From assembly GCA_963422465.1 (NCBI GenBank), contig OY730170.1, positions 5,395,171 through 5,459,170 of the forward strand: a stretch of 64,000 nucleotides of DNA, in the 5' to 3' direction. The position numbers and the translations under genes were made by a program. Below, one piece after another: positions 45,593 to 57,800 of this stretch (within the stretch, counting starts at the first letter, position 1; every line of letters starts with the position of its first letter). The notes beneath the pieces are model-generated. The model did not search any database. It was not told the origin of the DNA and saw only the letters and a list, made by a program, of their open reading frames with translations. The DNA comes from Lichina pygmaea (taxonomy: Eukaryota; Ascomycota; Lichinomycetes; Lichinales; Lichinaceae).

Positions 45593-46579
45593 ATGATGAG
45601 GTGCTGGATTATGACTTTGCTTGGTCTCATGACACTAGGCCGTGCGGCTTTACCCGGTTGGTTTGATAATTATCAGAGATGGCTCGACGACTACGTTGCC
45701 AAAGTCCGCCTAAAGCACTGCAGGAATTGCATGGAGCAATGCATGTGGGAGGCCGGTTCCACCAGGATCGCAGGACCTGAGCGGTCGAGCGAGGTCGGAC
45801 GCTTCCGACGACAGAATCGCGACTTGTTCCTAGATGCCAAGCTGACCTTTGATCTTCTTGTAGTACGACTTCCCCGGTTGGTACGACACTTCGGGGTGTC
45901 CCCAACTCTGCACCTCGTGGCTCCAAGCCAAGGCTATGCCGACAGAGCTTGACAACATCATGGACTTATTCGTAATAGCGGCAGGCGACGGGGCGAATGA
46001 GATCGACGGGCTCAAAGATTATCTCGGGGACATAACAAATATTCATTATAAGTCTTGCTCGATAAAAGACTATGGTGTTCAAGAGGACCATCCGACAGAA
46101 TTCTACGCGGACTCCGGGAAGCCAGCTTCCCAGAGGAATTGGGATGAGCTATGGCGGAATCGACCGCGAGGCGACTCGGACTCCACGGGGCCACCCTTGT
46201 ACGTGACAGGTGACGGGCGAAGGAGCGATGTTGGTCAACCTGGTCCCATGAGCTACGACAGATCAGCGCCTGTGGGCCCATGCATCAACTTTGTGACGGC
46301 CCACTTCAAGGTCAGTGTCCGGACACAATTCCAGTGAAACCGAGTATGTCGCTGGCTTGACTGCATCGATGCATGCTCACCAGTTGACAGGACGAACGGA
46401 GACGACGAAAATTGACCAAGCAATGCGAGTCCTTCCGCCTCCCGAACTTCAAAGACGTTCTCAATCCGCGCGTCCTCTTCGGTCGTTTCTTCCAATCTGA
46501 CAAGAGCCAACATCCCAACAGCCATGGCGTCAGTCGGAAGCCGTTTACGCCAAAGCCGGGAAGAGGTGGCCTGCTCTAG
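45593..46579 (+). CDS. Predicted secreted Cys-containing protein, unknown function
   Basis: Model join(45593..45793, 45864..46310, 46391..46579), 278 aa. ATG at 45593 gives a signal peptide (MMRCWIMTLLGLMTLGRAAL). Exon 1 carries HCRNCMEQCMWEAG. A 70-nt intron with branch GCTGAC and acceptor TTGTAG leads to YDFPGWYDTSGCPQLCTSW, and the second intron (GTCAGT donor, CAG acceptor at 46390) leads to a basic DERRRRKLTKQC segment. All three exons keep phase 0. Cysteines are even in spacing (C-x2-C-x3-C, C-x3-C), suggesting disulfides in an extracellular protein. No family recognised; it could be an effector-like secreted protein or an extracellular enzyme. The first donor (GTCGGA) is weak. Confidence 0.55.
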
Positions 46580-47176
46580 CGTTCAGGCTCGGGTCCCTTG
46601 TACTGTCTGCCGGGACACCCCACTGTGCCAAATGGGAGCCTGATGACTGGCTTGGCAAACATGCAAAGCTCGAGCATATTTCGTGGTCCGAAACCTCTAT
46701 ACTGATAAGGGCGGCACCGCCAATTGGTGGATAGAGACAGCCTTACTTAATTCATTCGAGCAATAGCATCAAATCCAGGTCAAAGGAGCAGTAATGGAAA
46801 TATTATCAGCCGAACCAAGAGAAAGCTGCCCTGTCGTGCCTGTGTTCTGATGTCATCACATGTGACTGAAACTGCGATGCTGCCGCGATTACGTAACTTA
46901 GAAGGTTGTATAGGCTGGCTGCCGCTAATCACATAACCACGTACAGTACAGTAGAATTTCGCTCGATCAGCAAGGGCCACCGGCGTCAGCGTTCGCCGGA
47001 CTCGATCGTCTTGATGGCGGGCACACGATCTCGAGAGATTTCCCGGCATTGGTAGCCCCAGGCTCACAGGCTTGTCGACGGCGCAAATCTGATTGCAACT
47101 GGCGGTCGGCCGCGAGACCACCGCTCGACATTGGCTCAAGACATCAAGCGGTCCCCGTCCGCAACGGTGGCCCTCG
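46580..47176. other. Intergenic upstream of the lipase gene
   Basis: No gene recognised. Must contain the lipase promoter. Confidence 0.5.
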
Positions 47177-49443
47177 ATGGCGGACGCGACGCAGACCCAG
47201 ACGAGGAGCAAGGCTCTCGCGGCCATGGCATACTCGCGACAGGCTGAACGGCTGTCGTACGTGAGCTCGGACGAGAAGAACAACGCGAGCCCAGGGACGA
47301 TGGCGGTCGAGGCCAAGTTTGTCACGGCGCACGATCCTGTTGTCGTCACCGCCAGCGGCGGGAGGCTCCCGCTGGTGCCTGTTGACGAGGCCAAGAAGCT
47401 GAACCGGCTGAAAAAGGAACTCGACGGCGTCGGCGACGGACGAGAAGACCCGCCTCTCGTTGCGGATGATGCGTCGACACCCACCGGCAGAGGCGGTAGA
47501 AAGAGATTTCTGGAGGGTGAGAAACCGGTGGATGATGGAATGTCATCTCGAGATGCCAGCGGAGATGTCGCTCAGGCCGGTACGGCGACGTCGGGTGGAG
47601 CTTCGGCGCCGTTGCGCGATGCCGTCCCACCGTCTCGCACGACTCCGTTGTTTCCACCGATTCCGCTGTACGGCCCGCCTGGCTTTCTTCTGCACATCCA
47701 GAGCCTCACGTTCCGCGTCGTTTCGTTCCTGTTGTCCTTCGCCTTCTTGACCATCGTCATCCTCGGCGCCATCTTTACGAGCCTTCCGACCTTGGCCGGC
47801 GTCGGCTTGATGCACATCGTACGCCTCGACCCTGATAAGAGACGGCCCTTTTACGACGAGGAAGTGCGGCGAAGGAAGGTCAGGGAGGAGCTTGACCGCG
47901 TATGGCAGGCCAGACCCCGGTCCGGACGCGGCCGCGAGGAAGCCGCCGATGGCGATGACAACCCTCGGACCGATGATACCGAGTTCGAGCCGACCGAGGG
48001 CGGGCCCGATCCGATCGTTTGCGACATTGGCTACTATGCTCGCCGCGTCGGCCTTGACGCCGAGGAGTATGAAGTCCAGACGGAGGATGGCTTCATCATC
48101 AGCCTCTGGCATATCTACAATCCCAAAGAACATCGGCCAGCCCCGGCGGAACGCAGACGTCACCGCAGCCCGGAGGTTTTTTCCGGGGGCTCATCGTCGA
48201 CGCTTTGGGGTTTGCAGGAGTCAGCCGATGCCAACGCACACGGGCGCAAGCCAAAGTATCCCATATTGTTGATGCACGGACTCCTCCAGAGCTCTGGCGC
48301 CTATTGTGCCAATGACGATGACAGCTTCGCGTTCTTCCTCTGCAAGACGTAAGCTACGGCCTCTTTCTCTTTCTTTCTCTCTGCCTTGATGCCACTCGCA
48401 GCAATCGTTGACTTGTCGATAGCGGTTACGACGTCTGGTTAGGCGACAACCGTTGCGGGTTTGAGCCACGCCATACGATCCTAACTTATTCAGAGCCGCG
48501 TATGTGGGCTTGGAATATCCGGCAGATGGGCGTTCTCGACCTCCCCGCATTCGTGTCGCGTGTTCTGGCCGAGACTGGGTTCGATAAGCTGGCCTTGATC
48601 AGCCATTCCCAAGGTACCACGCAAGCCTTCGTGGCGCTGGCCAAGGAGCAGCGACCCGAGATCGGTCGCAAGATCAGCGTCTTCTGCGCCCTTGCACCCG
48701 CCGTCTACGCCGGCCCGCTTATCGGCAAGGCGTACTTTAAGTTCATGCGCATCATCTCTCCGGCCGTCTTCCGCCTCATGTTCGGCATCCACGCCTTCAT
48801 CCCGCTGATGCCGACCATGCATGCAATCATGCCTTCGAGACTCTATGGTGCTCTCGGCTATCGCGTCTTCTCCTTCCTCTTCGACTGGACCGACGTCCGG
48901 TGGGAGCGAGACATCCGGGATCGGCTGTTTCAGTTCGCGCCGACGTACGTCAGCGCAGAGAGTATGCGGTGGTGGCTCGGGAAGGACTGCTTTGCGAAGC
49001 ACAAATGCATCTTGGCCACCCGCGACGAGCGAAAGCTCGAGGAGCAAGAGGACGAGAAAGCGGACCGGATGCAGCAGAATGGTGACCTCGGCCCCGAGCA
49101 ACCTAGCCAAGCCACTCCCACCGACAGTCCGCCGCCGAGCGGCCTGTCGGCGTGGTACGACGACCAGGTACCGCCGTTCGCCTTGTGGGTGGCCGGTTCG
49201 GATGGTCTGGTCGACGGCCGGAAGCTCCTCCGACGGTTCGAGCGTGGGCGAGAGCCAAATGTCCGGGTCGTGCACGCCAAGGTGATCGACGAGTATGAGC
49301 ACCTGGACGTCATCTGGGCCATGGACGCCATCGAGAAGGTCGGACACGAACTGCGCGACGTTGTCTGGCAGACCGTGCCCGACCGATATCGAGGCTTGTG
49401 TCGTGTTCCTCACGGCTGCTCCACCAAGACTATCGACCGCTGA
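47177..49443 (+). CDS. Membrane-anchored acid-lipase/steryl ester hydrolase family protein
   Basis: Alpha/beta-hydrolase of the TGL1/YEH (lysosomal-acid-lipase-like) type, which cleaves steryl esters or acylglycerols at lipid droplets or membranes. Model join(47177..48348, 48423..49443), 730 aa. The N-terminus is disordered, followed by a membrane segment (about 171-201; VVSFLLSFAFLTIVILGAIF). The lipase N-domain has EYEVQTEDGFIISLWHIYNP (about 290) and the oxyanion motif LLMHGLLQSS (about 363). After a 74-nt intron comes GYDVWLGDNRCG, then the nucleophile elbow SHSQG (Ser about 451; the family usually has GHSQG). The acid is in GSDGLVD (about 649) and the His in YEHLDVIW (about 682). An acidic insert with EEQEDEKAD precedes the last part. 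The triad is complete. Confidence 0.87.
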
Positions 49444-51299
49444 GCAGAGTGTCATGTCATACTACTACGCCTGGGTCTTGTCCGCCATACTTCCTCCCCA
49501 TCCGGTGGAGTATCGATCTATCATCACTATCACCATGACAAGGATAATCAGCAACATCAGCTCATGTGATCTCTGCATCTACCTCTGCATCTAAGACTAC
49601 AGGATAGAGTTGTCCCAAAACTAGTTGGATATAGCTACAGCGCTCATCTCTCTGGTTCTGATTGAACCTACTCCAAACATATAAGCCACCAACATCATTG
49701 TCATGAGTATGCCACCTACCCCAATCGATAGAAGCTCTTACAACTCCTTTGCACGTCTATAAGATAAGTCTTTCTTTTTTGTATCGGAATTGAACTTGCC
49801 TTTGATCATCTAGCATAGTCCAGTCTGTTTTATATACGTACTATTTACAAGTCTCATGAGTGGTGAGGCAGGGAGCTTAGTTTCTTAGAGCTGAATGCAT
49901 GATGAGACTAGGTATGGTAACATTGTATACCCCGTCAGGCAATCAGAGACTGGGCACCCCAGACATAGCGTCACTTCTCCTGTTGTTGTGACACTATGTA
50001 TCGTGTGTGGACAGACTGTACAGAGTACTTCACCTGAAGCAAGAGCACAACATACACTGGTCTAGAGTTAAAATAGGACAAAATTATACAAACCAACATC
50101 TTGATGCCCCGTACTCGTAAACCTTCCAACTTTTGGCACATGATGGTTGGTAGCGATACTCTCGTAGTGTCCAGCGCCTTACCAAGCGTTGTTGCTTATG
50201 GCTAGTGTCTATGCTGGTATTGAGGCTCGTATTATCGTGTCCAGATCACCTTCCAAGCCTATCCTGTTCTCATGAAACCTTGCGGTAGCTGACACATGAC
50301 AGTGGCATCTTGCTCTTATCATCTGGGGCTCCCCTCTCCGCAATTGTCCCATCATCGCTCCGCCGCGTGGGATTGTTTGTAGACACTCCTCGCCGTTTGA
50401 GATGGAGCTTCTTCGGCTTATGCTATGGATGATGTATCTCAATGTTCACATTGGCCGGACGATACCAGTATCAAGTTCTCATAGCGCCCATCTCCTCCAA
50501 CGACGACACGGCGGACGCTATTCGCTCCCCACGTACGAGGAAGCGTACGAGGCCTGCTTCGGAGATTGTTTGCTCAAATGGACTGTAAGATTTCTCGGTC
50601 ATGTCGTCAGGAGAGCCTTGAAATAGATCATGTTCTTTGTTGGACGGCACTATGAATTGCTGACAAGTCTTTCCTCTCTCGCGACCAGGTACATCAAAAA
50701 GGGAAGTCAGCCGGAACACGCTGGAGCCAATGGCCAAAAATATGCTCGCGATTGTGTCATGAGGTAGCCCTGATGGATTCGGGCATGAGGGAACCCACAC
50801 ATCCGGTGGAGGACTTGAAGAACGACAGCCCTGGGCGCCGACTGAGCTTTGAAAAGATTCCAGACGATCTTCAAGCCAGGCTTTTGCGGCAGCTGCCTCT
50901 CCTCTTCAACGGCCCCCTCAGAAGACAGCCCCTTGGAAGACTGCGGCCTCGTTAGCTTACTGTCGGTTTCATGGGACTCCTCCTTCATCTCATATTACTA
51001 GAACAGGTGAACTGCGTGACAATTCCAAAGCGTACATTGACCTTGAAGTCCAGAAAGCTGTACGAGATCGGAACACAAAGATCCTCGGCCGCCTAACGCT
51101 GGCGAATTATCCATGTCATCAGGTAATTGCCATCAGCTGTCACCTCTTCCCCGAGAAATCAAGGTGATCGAAACAAGTTGTATTAGCCGCCCCGACATGC
51201 CGAAATCCCCACACTCCGACTTCGTAGCGATTCGCTGATCTACCCGTTCATTTGTTGATTGTCCTAGACTCAGTAGTGTATCATCTCCCTGAAAGCTCA
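49444..51299. other. Intergenic, no gene supported
   Basis: About 1.9 kb. A 74-codon + frame at 50402-50626 begins with a weakly signal-like MELLRLMLWMMYL and has two Cys, but nothing else supports it. The rest is AT-richer and empty. Confidence 0.4.
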
Positions 51300-53205
51300 C
51301 TACCACAGAGTCTTGTTCGAGACAAGAGAGTCTTCGCCTCCCCCTGTTGAGGCAACGCCATGAAACCAGTCTTTGATACTGTTGATTTTGGCAATAACAG
51401 ATTTCCACACTCGCTCGAGCTTGCTCCCGCTCTCGCTGCTTTCATCATCAATCACCGGTCGATTGGGCGAAACGTCGGGCGAGGTCACCTCTAAAGAGTG
51501 GGATTCAGAAGTGGAAGAAGTAGCAGAAGGAATGGTAGGCTCCGCCGGCGCTGTGACTGCGGTCCCATCAGATTCAGAATGGAGTCCAAGAGGCTTCAAA
51601 GGGAGCCGAAGGGTGCCGCTATTAGCTGCAGGCTCGATCGATAGGGAGTCGCAAACGAGGTTGTACACCTCGATGTTTTCTGTACAAAAGTCAGCGATGT
51701 AGACCTTACTCTGGCTATCCTACGGACAGGAGGGGAGCAGGTTGCCTCACGAAATACCTCGAGTCTGCTATTCGGCTGGTGCGGAAAGGCAGGCCCTCTC
51801 GCCACAAATATAGCGCGCATAAGTGGATCTTCGTGATCATAGCCATGCAAACCTCGGGGGCGATATGCCTCGCCATGCTGCTTAGCCAACCCCACATCAA
51901 AGTCCTTCTTTTCCACGACAGCCCAGCCAGCCTTTGGGACAATCCATAGTGGCGCGATCCGATCATTGCGAGAGAAATGATACCGTTCTGGCATGTCTTT
52001 GTCACGCAGGTAGACATCGAAGGTGGATGTTTCGGAGGCTCTGCTGGAGAGTTGTTTGTACAAGCCCAGCAGGTCTGCCGATCTTTTTGGCCGTAGACCG
52101 TACAAAGGCCAGCCATCCACATGCTCGATCAGGTCCATGTTCACAAGATCATCAAGCTGAATCAGTCGGTCGGTTGAGGTGGTCGCCATGCCATGGTCCG
52201 AGACCACGATCACATTGACGATCGTTGTCAGATTACGCTCTTCTAGCCCCATAAACAGATCGTGAAGCATCTTGTCCACGCGCTTGATGGTTTCCTGGAT
52301 CTCAGTACTGTTCGGGCCATACTTGTGGCCGTCCGTGTCGACGTCGGGCACATAGGCTGCAATCAGCTGCGGTCTCTGCTCAGGCGTGTTGGAAGCCTGT
52401 TCCACGGGCCCGGGGAGATCGAGAAGCTCAAGTATGCGGTCGATCTTACGAGACAGAAGCTCGGATCCATTGAACGCATCGACATAAGTAGGCTCTACAG
52501 CGTCGATGTGAGCCTCCGACCCAGGCCACATGTGGATTCCAGTCTTCACGCCCTGTTTTTCGGCTGTGATCCAGAGAGGTTCACCACCCCACCACTTTGC
52601 TTGCATGCTGCTAGATCGATTTGTGTAGTAGAACTCCTCTTCGAATTTCGGATCCCAGAAAGAATTGCCCACAATGCCATGACTCTCGGGGAAGAGACCG
52701 GTCACCAGGGTGTAGTGATTCGGAAAGGTGACGCTCGGGAAACTTGGCAGCAGATAGGGCGGTGAAACACCTTGAGACACAAACGACTTCAAAGTCGGCG
52801 TCAGGCCCCGGCTCAGAAAGTCGGCTCGAAAACCGTCCAGGGAGACCAATATAGTGGTTTGCCGGAAAGACGCAGTGCCATTCGACGATAATCTGGCGTG
52901 TTGGTGGGCCAGAAAGTGCGAGGGGATTTGAGCGGCTGCATATAGAAGGACAAAGAACAGCACAGTCACAGGCACGAAAATAGCAACAAGCTTGTAATAT
53001 CTGGACGAGGGTGCCTGATCCTTACGTTTAGCATGCTATCGCATTTAAGTCCCGAGAAAGTGAATACCTTGCCATCCTGAATACTTGCTGACAACAGTGT
53101 GCTGTCCTCGAAGGACTTCTCGGAGGAGCTTGATCGAGCTTCCGCTAGCAGACCATCCTCGTCGATCTCATGCACCAGCCGATACTTCTTGATGCGCCGC
53201 GCCAT
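51300..53205 (-). CDS. Membrane nucleotide pyrophosphatase/phosphodiesterase (NPP/alkaline phosphodiesterase)
   Basis: Type II membrane protein of the ENPP family (like yeast Npp1/Npp2), which hydrolyses nucleotide phosphodiesters in the secretory pathway or outside the cell. Model complement(join(51300..51679, 51751..52990, 53068..53205)), 585 aa. A 46-residue cytoplasmic tail is joined by a 77-nt intron (branch GCTAAAC) to the membrane anchor LVAIFVPVTVLFFVLLYAAA. Two-metal site: LVSLDGFRAD (first Asp, about 95), the catalytic Thr in SVTFPNHYT (about 138), YVPDVDTDGHKYG, VVSDHGM (about 310) and HGYDHED (about 429). The last intron (71 nt) restores VFQNIEVYNLVCDSL. The C-terminal ~90 residues are Ser/Thr/Glu-rich and variable. 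Several N-glycosylation sequons are present. Confidence 0.9.
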
Positions 53206-53391
53206 GACCTTGATGTGATTTTGGGGATGGGGGAGATAACAGGGTCCGAATACTGCAGCCAGATTTCCCGTTGTCAGGGCATCAGACCCGACCGTGCTGT
53301 ATGTAGAGTCACGTGTCTATGGTCGACTATGCCCCACTTTAACTTGTTGGGATGCATCTGCCACCAGGAAGGCACAACCCCACAATCCGAT
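53206..53391. promoter_or_regulatory. Short bidirectional promoter region
   Basis: Only 186 bp separate the divergent starts of the NPP gene and the SH3BGR-like gene, so the two promoters must overlap. No motif is certain. Confidence 0.5.
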
Positions 53392-54097
53392 ATGGCTGGC
53401 TCAACCCCCAGATCCTACTCGACCGATCCTACGCTATATCTCTACACTTCGCTGACAGCTGGCTCATCACACATCATCACGACCACAGCCCGACTGGAGA
53501 CTATCCTGAAGGCGAACAAAGTCGACTATCAAGCTCTTGATGTCGCGACAGATGACCAGGCTCGAATGTTATGGGGTCGGCGCGCCGGAAGTAGACAACT
53601 GCCTGGTCTTGTGAAGCAAGGATTGATCCTTGGTGTATGTTGTCTGTATTGAAGTCAGGTCTTGTTTGATCCTTGCTAATCCTCTATCTTGAAACTGATA
53701 GGATGTCAACGAGGTTGAAGAATGGAATGAGTACGGCGAAGTGAAGGAACATCTCGCCGACAGTACTATACCAGCCTCGACCAGTACCCCTCGGGCAACA
53801 ACGACTGATACACCTTGTGTTCATACACTATCGCAACCATCTGTGTTCAAGCGATCTGAGGAAGAAATATCTTCGCCCCCGAAAGTGCCTGTGTCAGCTC
53901 TGTTGACGGAGGCCTTGCGGAAGGTCGGGGAAGAGGCAGCAACCCAGGCGAAAGTGAACAAAAGAGAGCCTGCCCGGAATACTAGATCTTCTGTTTCTGA
54001 ACCGGCGATCTCAGAGGTTGACGAGATGTTGCAGGAAGCCGGAGTTCCATCCATGTCCCCTGACTACAGAAAGTTTGAAAGCTCCAAAGATCTGTGA
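53392..54097 (+). CDS. SH3BGR/glutaredoxin-fold protein
   Basis: Model join(53392..53634, 53702..54097), 212 aa. The N-terminal ~95 residues match the fungal SH3-binding glutamic-acid-rich-like group: LYLYTSLTAGSSHIITTT, then LETILKANKVDYQALDVATD, WGRRAG, LPGLVKQGLILG and, after a 67-nt intron (GTATGT donor, GCTAAT branch), DVNEVEEWNEYGE. This is a thioredoxin/glutaredoxin fold lacking the CxxC redox site. The C-terminal half is low-complexity Ser/Thr/Pro and charged, ending in a possible short helix (AISEVDEMLQEAG). The likely role is a regulatory or adaptor protein of unknown partner. Confidence 0.85.
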
Positions 54098-54343
54098 GGA
54101 TTCCGTGGATTTGAGGAACAAGCTAGCGATAGTGTAGTTGATAGGCTATGAAAAATTCAGCACTGTACTACCCGTGCCTTGGAGGTACTTCGTACCTCCC
54201 CTCCCCTCGCTAGCTCGGTCGGGACACCCTTACTCCGTAAGGGTGTCCGACAGTGCAACAGTGTGGACAGTGCAACAGTCCCCACACAAAATTGAAGTAA
54301 ATTGGCATCGGCCACCTTCAAATCACCATAACTTCTCAACAAC
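54098..54343. other. Boundary of the subtelomeric transposon block
   Basis: Holds two perfect hairpins (GGAGGTAC-TTC-GTACCTCC near 54180-54199; GGACACCCTTA...TAAGGGTGTCC near 54221-54249) and a direct repeat GACAGTGCAACAGT (about 54250 and 54268). These probably belong to the left end of the Fot1-like element that follows. Confidence 0.5.
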
Positions 54344-55470
54344 ATGCCCAAATTGTACGCTGAAGTTGAGGATCGGATCCAGGAAGCTCTTGGATCAATT
54401 CTTCCTGACACGGAAGTTTCAATTCCAGAATTAGCTGCTAGATTCAACATTCCTGCGCGACACCTTGAAAATCACCTAAAGAGAACTCCGTCTCAAAATG
54501 CCCAGGTTGCAGCCAGCAGGAAGCTCTCTCCAGCTGAGGAAGTTGCTGTCTGTTGTTATATTGACAGACTTGATCAGCTAGGATTATGTGCTAGACCACC
54601 AATACTACGTAACTGTGCTAATGTCATTCTAGCCCGGAACCACAACAGCAATAGTCCCCCACCTACTGTCAGCTCTTGATAGTCTCAGAGATTCCTGGAT
54701 TGCCATCCTGAGTACTCTGTACACAAACAGAAAGTAACAGACCCAAGATGAAAAGTTGTGAACAATGCTAAGTCAATAGAAGCATGGTTCAAGAATTTCC
54801 ATGCCATGTACCTGGAAAAGAGGATCCAGTCTGGTGATTGCTGGAACATGGACAAGTCTGGATTCCAGATAGGTCTGGGAAGAAACCAGAAGATCATCAC
54901 CAAGAACATTTGTAGTCCTATATTGGAAGTGCCAGTAATCATGAGCTAGTTACAGTTGTTAAGGCTATCAGTGGTGGAGGAAAAGTAATCCCTCCACAGG
55001 TGAGTAGATAATAAACAATCCAAAAATACTCAATAGATAGTAATGAAATTATCTATATCTAGGTTATCTTATCAGGAAAAATCCATCAGGAGTGGTGGTA
55101 CACTTGTACAAGCCTTGAAGACAACACTCTTGTCTCTGTGTCAGAAAGTGGCTTCTCAAATAATCAGCTCAGCTATGAGTGGATCAAGCACTTTGAGGAA
55201 CACAGTGCCAAGTCCCAGACTGGTGCTTATCAGCTTCTGTTGCTTGATGGCTACAGGTCCCACTGCATGTATAAGTTCCTGGACCACTGTGAGAAGAATA
55301 AGATTGTACTGTTCTGTCTCCCACCTCATGCCACCTATCTTCTCCAGTCTCTGGACATTGTTGTTTTCCAGCTCTATAAGCATTGCATGCTGAGGCTGTT
55401 GACACTACTGCTTGTACAGTGTAAGGCCTGTTTCAACACAGGCTTACAACAGGGGCTCACAAAGTAGTCA
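54344..55470 (+). pseudogene. Fot1/pogo-family DDE transposase, broken
   Basis: Tc1/mariner-superfamily (pogo/Fot1) transposase remains. The first frame (54344-54679, ATG) is the DNA-binding part with helix-turn-helix features (SIPELAARFNIPARHLENHL) and KLSPAEEVAVCCYIDRL. The catalytic core follows in other frames: GDCWNMDKSGFQIGLG (first Asp; the family has MDETGF), ISGGGKVIPPQVILSGK, then LLLLDGYRSHCMYKFL (second Asp), LPPHATYLLQSLDIVVFQ (third Asp). Stops and shifts occur near 54680, 54760 and 54947. Element ends are not resolved. Confidence 0.75.
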
Positions 55471-55689
55471 CCTGACCAGGCATGGCACAAGAGCTACATA
55501 AAGCTGTGCACAGATCTTCAAAGACTGTCATGTGCCACAGATTGACCAGATAAGAGCTGCACCATGATAGCTGACTGACATCAGCTTGACTCCTGAACAG
55601 GAGGCTGACTCACAGAGAAGAGAGCTTATGGCTGTGGTTGGGGACATCAGCTAGAGCTATAAGAGAAAGGTAGCTGGCCTCTCTAGAAG

Positions 55690-57800
55690 GCCAGTGAACA
55701 ATTCAATTATTGTTCAAATGTTTATCTTGACACACTGCTGGAGCAAGACCTGCTCTTACAGTTTTGTTCACTTGCTTTTTATTATAAGAAGCAGTCTATC
55801 AAAGATAATCACAGATGTAGTTGAACTGCTGGCCAATTCAGGCCAAGAACTGACAAACACTGTCAAAAGTGTAGGAGGACCTGGAAGTGTGATAGTGGAA
55901 AACCAGCCACACAAAGACATGGATGTTGACAAGAGACCAGCTGACAAGCTTGCTGATACTATTGAGAAAGAGGTCTTAGACCTCAAAAAGCAGGAACAGA
56001 AGCTGTGAAAGAAGCTGGACATCATCAAGTGGTGTGAGTGCATCAAGGTTCTGCAGTGCAAAGTTGAGAAAGCAGTGATCAAGCTGGAAGGTGGAGACTC
56101 ACTGAAAGAACCTATCTATAAGCTCTCAGAGAAGAAGCTCAGTGTTCTCAAGGAGCACCTGGACAAATACCTGTGAAAAGGTTGGATCTGTTGTTTGACA
56201 GCACCAGTGCTGGTGTATTTTGACTCTGACAAACTGATACAAGTTGAAACTGACACATCTGGGTACATGATTGGAGGTGTTTTGACCCAACCAGCTGGGG
56301 GCAAGTCTGAAGAACAACATTGCTATTCAAGTGTCTTCTTTTCACAGAAGATGACAGCAGCAGAACAGAATTACAAGATCCACAACAGCAAACTGCTGGC
56401 TATTGTTATGGTGTTCAAGAAGTGGTATCATTATCTGGACAGGAGCTGATTCCCTATCATGGTCTTGACAGACTATGCAAATCTGTGTTATTTCATGACA
56501 ACAAAGACACTGACTGGGAGACAGGCATGATAGGCCAAGTGGCTATCCAGGTTTGACTTCATTATTAATTACAAGCTGGGGAGTAAAAACTCTGCTGACA
56601 GATTGTCACAGAGATCCGACCTGGACAACAGTCAGGATAGCACTTCTCTATTGTTGCCTACACTCCAGCACAAACTTCAAAATATTGTTTGACAAAAAAA
56701 AGCTATCAACAACCAGCTGGAGGCTGGTGTTGACCAGATCATCACAGAAGTGACTTGTGATTAGGAAAGTAATCTTCCAGAAGGTGAGGCACTCTTTAGA
56801 GTAGTCTGGACATTCACTGCTATAAGGCAACAGATGTGAGGGGACACAACACAGAGTGAACCAGTATCACAAAAAGTCTCTGAGAAGGTTGTCCAGGAAA
56901 GGACAGATGATGTCAGTGGTAAAGAAACATCTATCATCAAGCAGCTGGCTGACTTCAGGCAAGTTGATGGCCAGGGTGAGGCAGATAGGTACCTGGCACT
57001 CACTGGTGCAGGTGGGCTAGAACATCTTGTGCCACAGTTCTTTGCAAGCCAGAGTGCAGAGGCCAAAACAGTGTACACTGAGAGAGCTCCAGCCCTAGTG
57101 GAGCTTGAACCACACTGGTAGCTGGCAAGAGAATAGTATATAATAGCAGATAGTGGTTGAACAGCAAGAGACTGCTGTTGTACAACAATACTGTGTATGT
57201 ACTTCAAGGTACTGCAGTGAGAAATAAGATATTACTCCAAAATCATGATGATCCACTTGCAGGACATTTTGGCAGCAAGAAGATGTTGCAAGTGGTGCAG
57301 TGCAAATAGTATTAGCTAGAGATAGCTAAGGACATGAAGAACTACATCAAAACCTGCATAGTGTGTCAACACTTGAAGGTGCATAAACACAAGCTATATG
57401 GAGAGCTATCATCACTCCCAATCCCAACTTGACCAGAGACCACTATTATGATAGATGTTATCATCAAACTGCCACTGAGTGCTAGCCACAGGCAGGTGTA
57501 TAACAGTGTACTGGTAGTGGTCAATCAAAGCACAAGAGCTGGCAGATCTATTGGTGGCAAGAATCATCACTCAATACAGGTCACCAGAGTCTATTGTCTC
57601 CGACAGGGGTGGACTATTCACAAGTGAGTACTGGAGTATATTTTACTACTCACTGATGATACACAACCACAGTATACTATCCACAAACTGACAATCAAGA
57701 GAACGCTCTTCCAGATACTTATAGACTATAACCAACCAACTCTTTCCAGAACTACACTATCCAAGGACTATCACTTTTGGTAAAGACAGCAATTTGTCAT
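55690..57800 (+). mobile_element. Second, unrelated gypsy retroelement relic with RT deleted
   Basis: Frames with many stops. A Gag-pol linker (VLKEHLDKYL then a stop) passes straight into RNase H (ETDTSGYMIGGVLTQP, SQKMTAAEQNYKIHNSKLLA, about 56200-56440), so the reverse transcriptase has been deleted. Further on come a linker (FDFIINYKLGSKNSADRLSQ), the zinc-binding part of integrase (CIVCQHLKVHKHKLYG, about 57350) and weak core remnants to about 57700. The sequence differs clearly from the 11.6-kb element. No LTRs recognised. Confidence 0.7.

Noticed and set aside
48490-49455. 321-codon minus frame opposite the lipase
   Set aside because: Long only because the lipase exon is GC-rich; no motif, exact antisense shadow.
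50402-50626. 74-codon frame with a weak signal-like start
   Set aside because: Too short, charged within the putative signal region, no splice context and no family.
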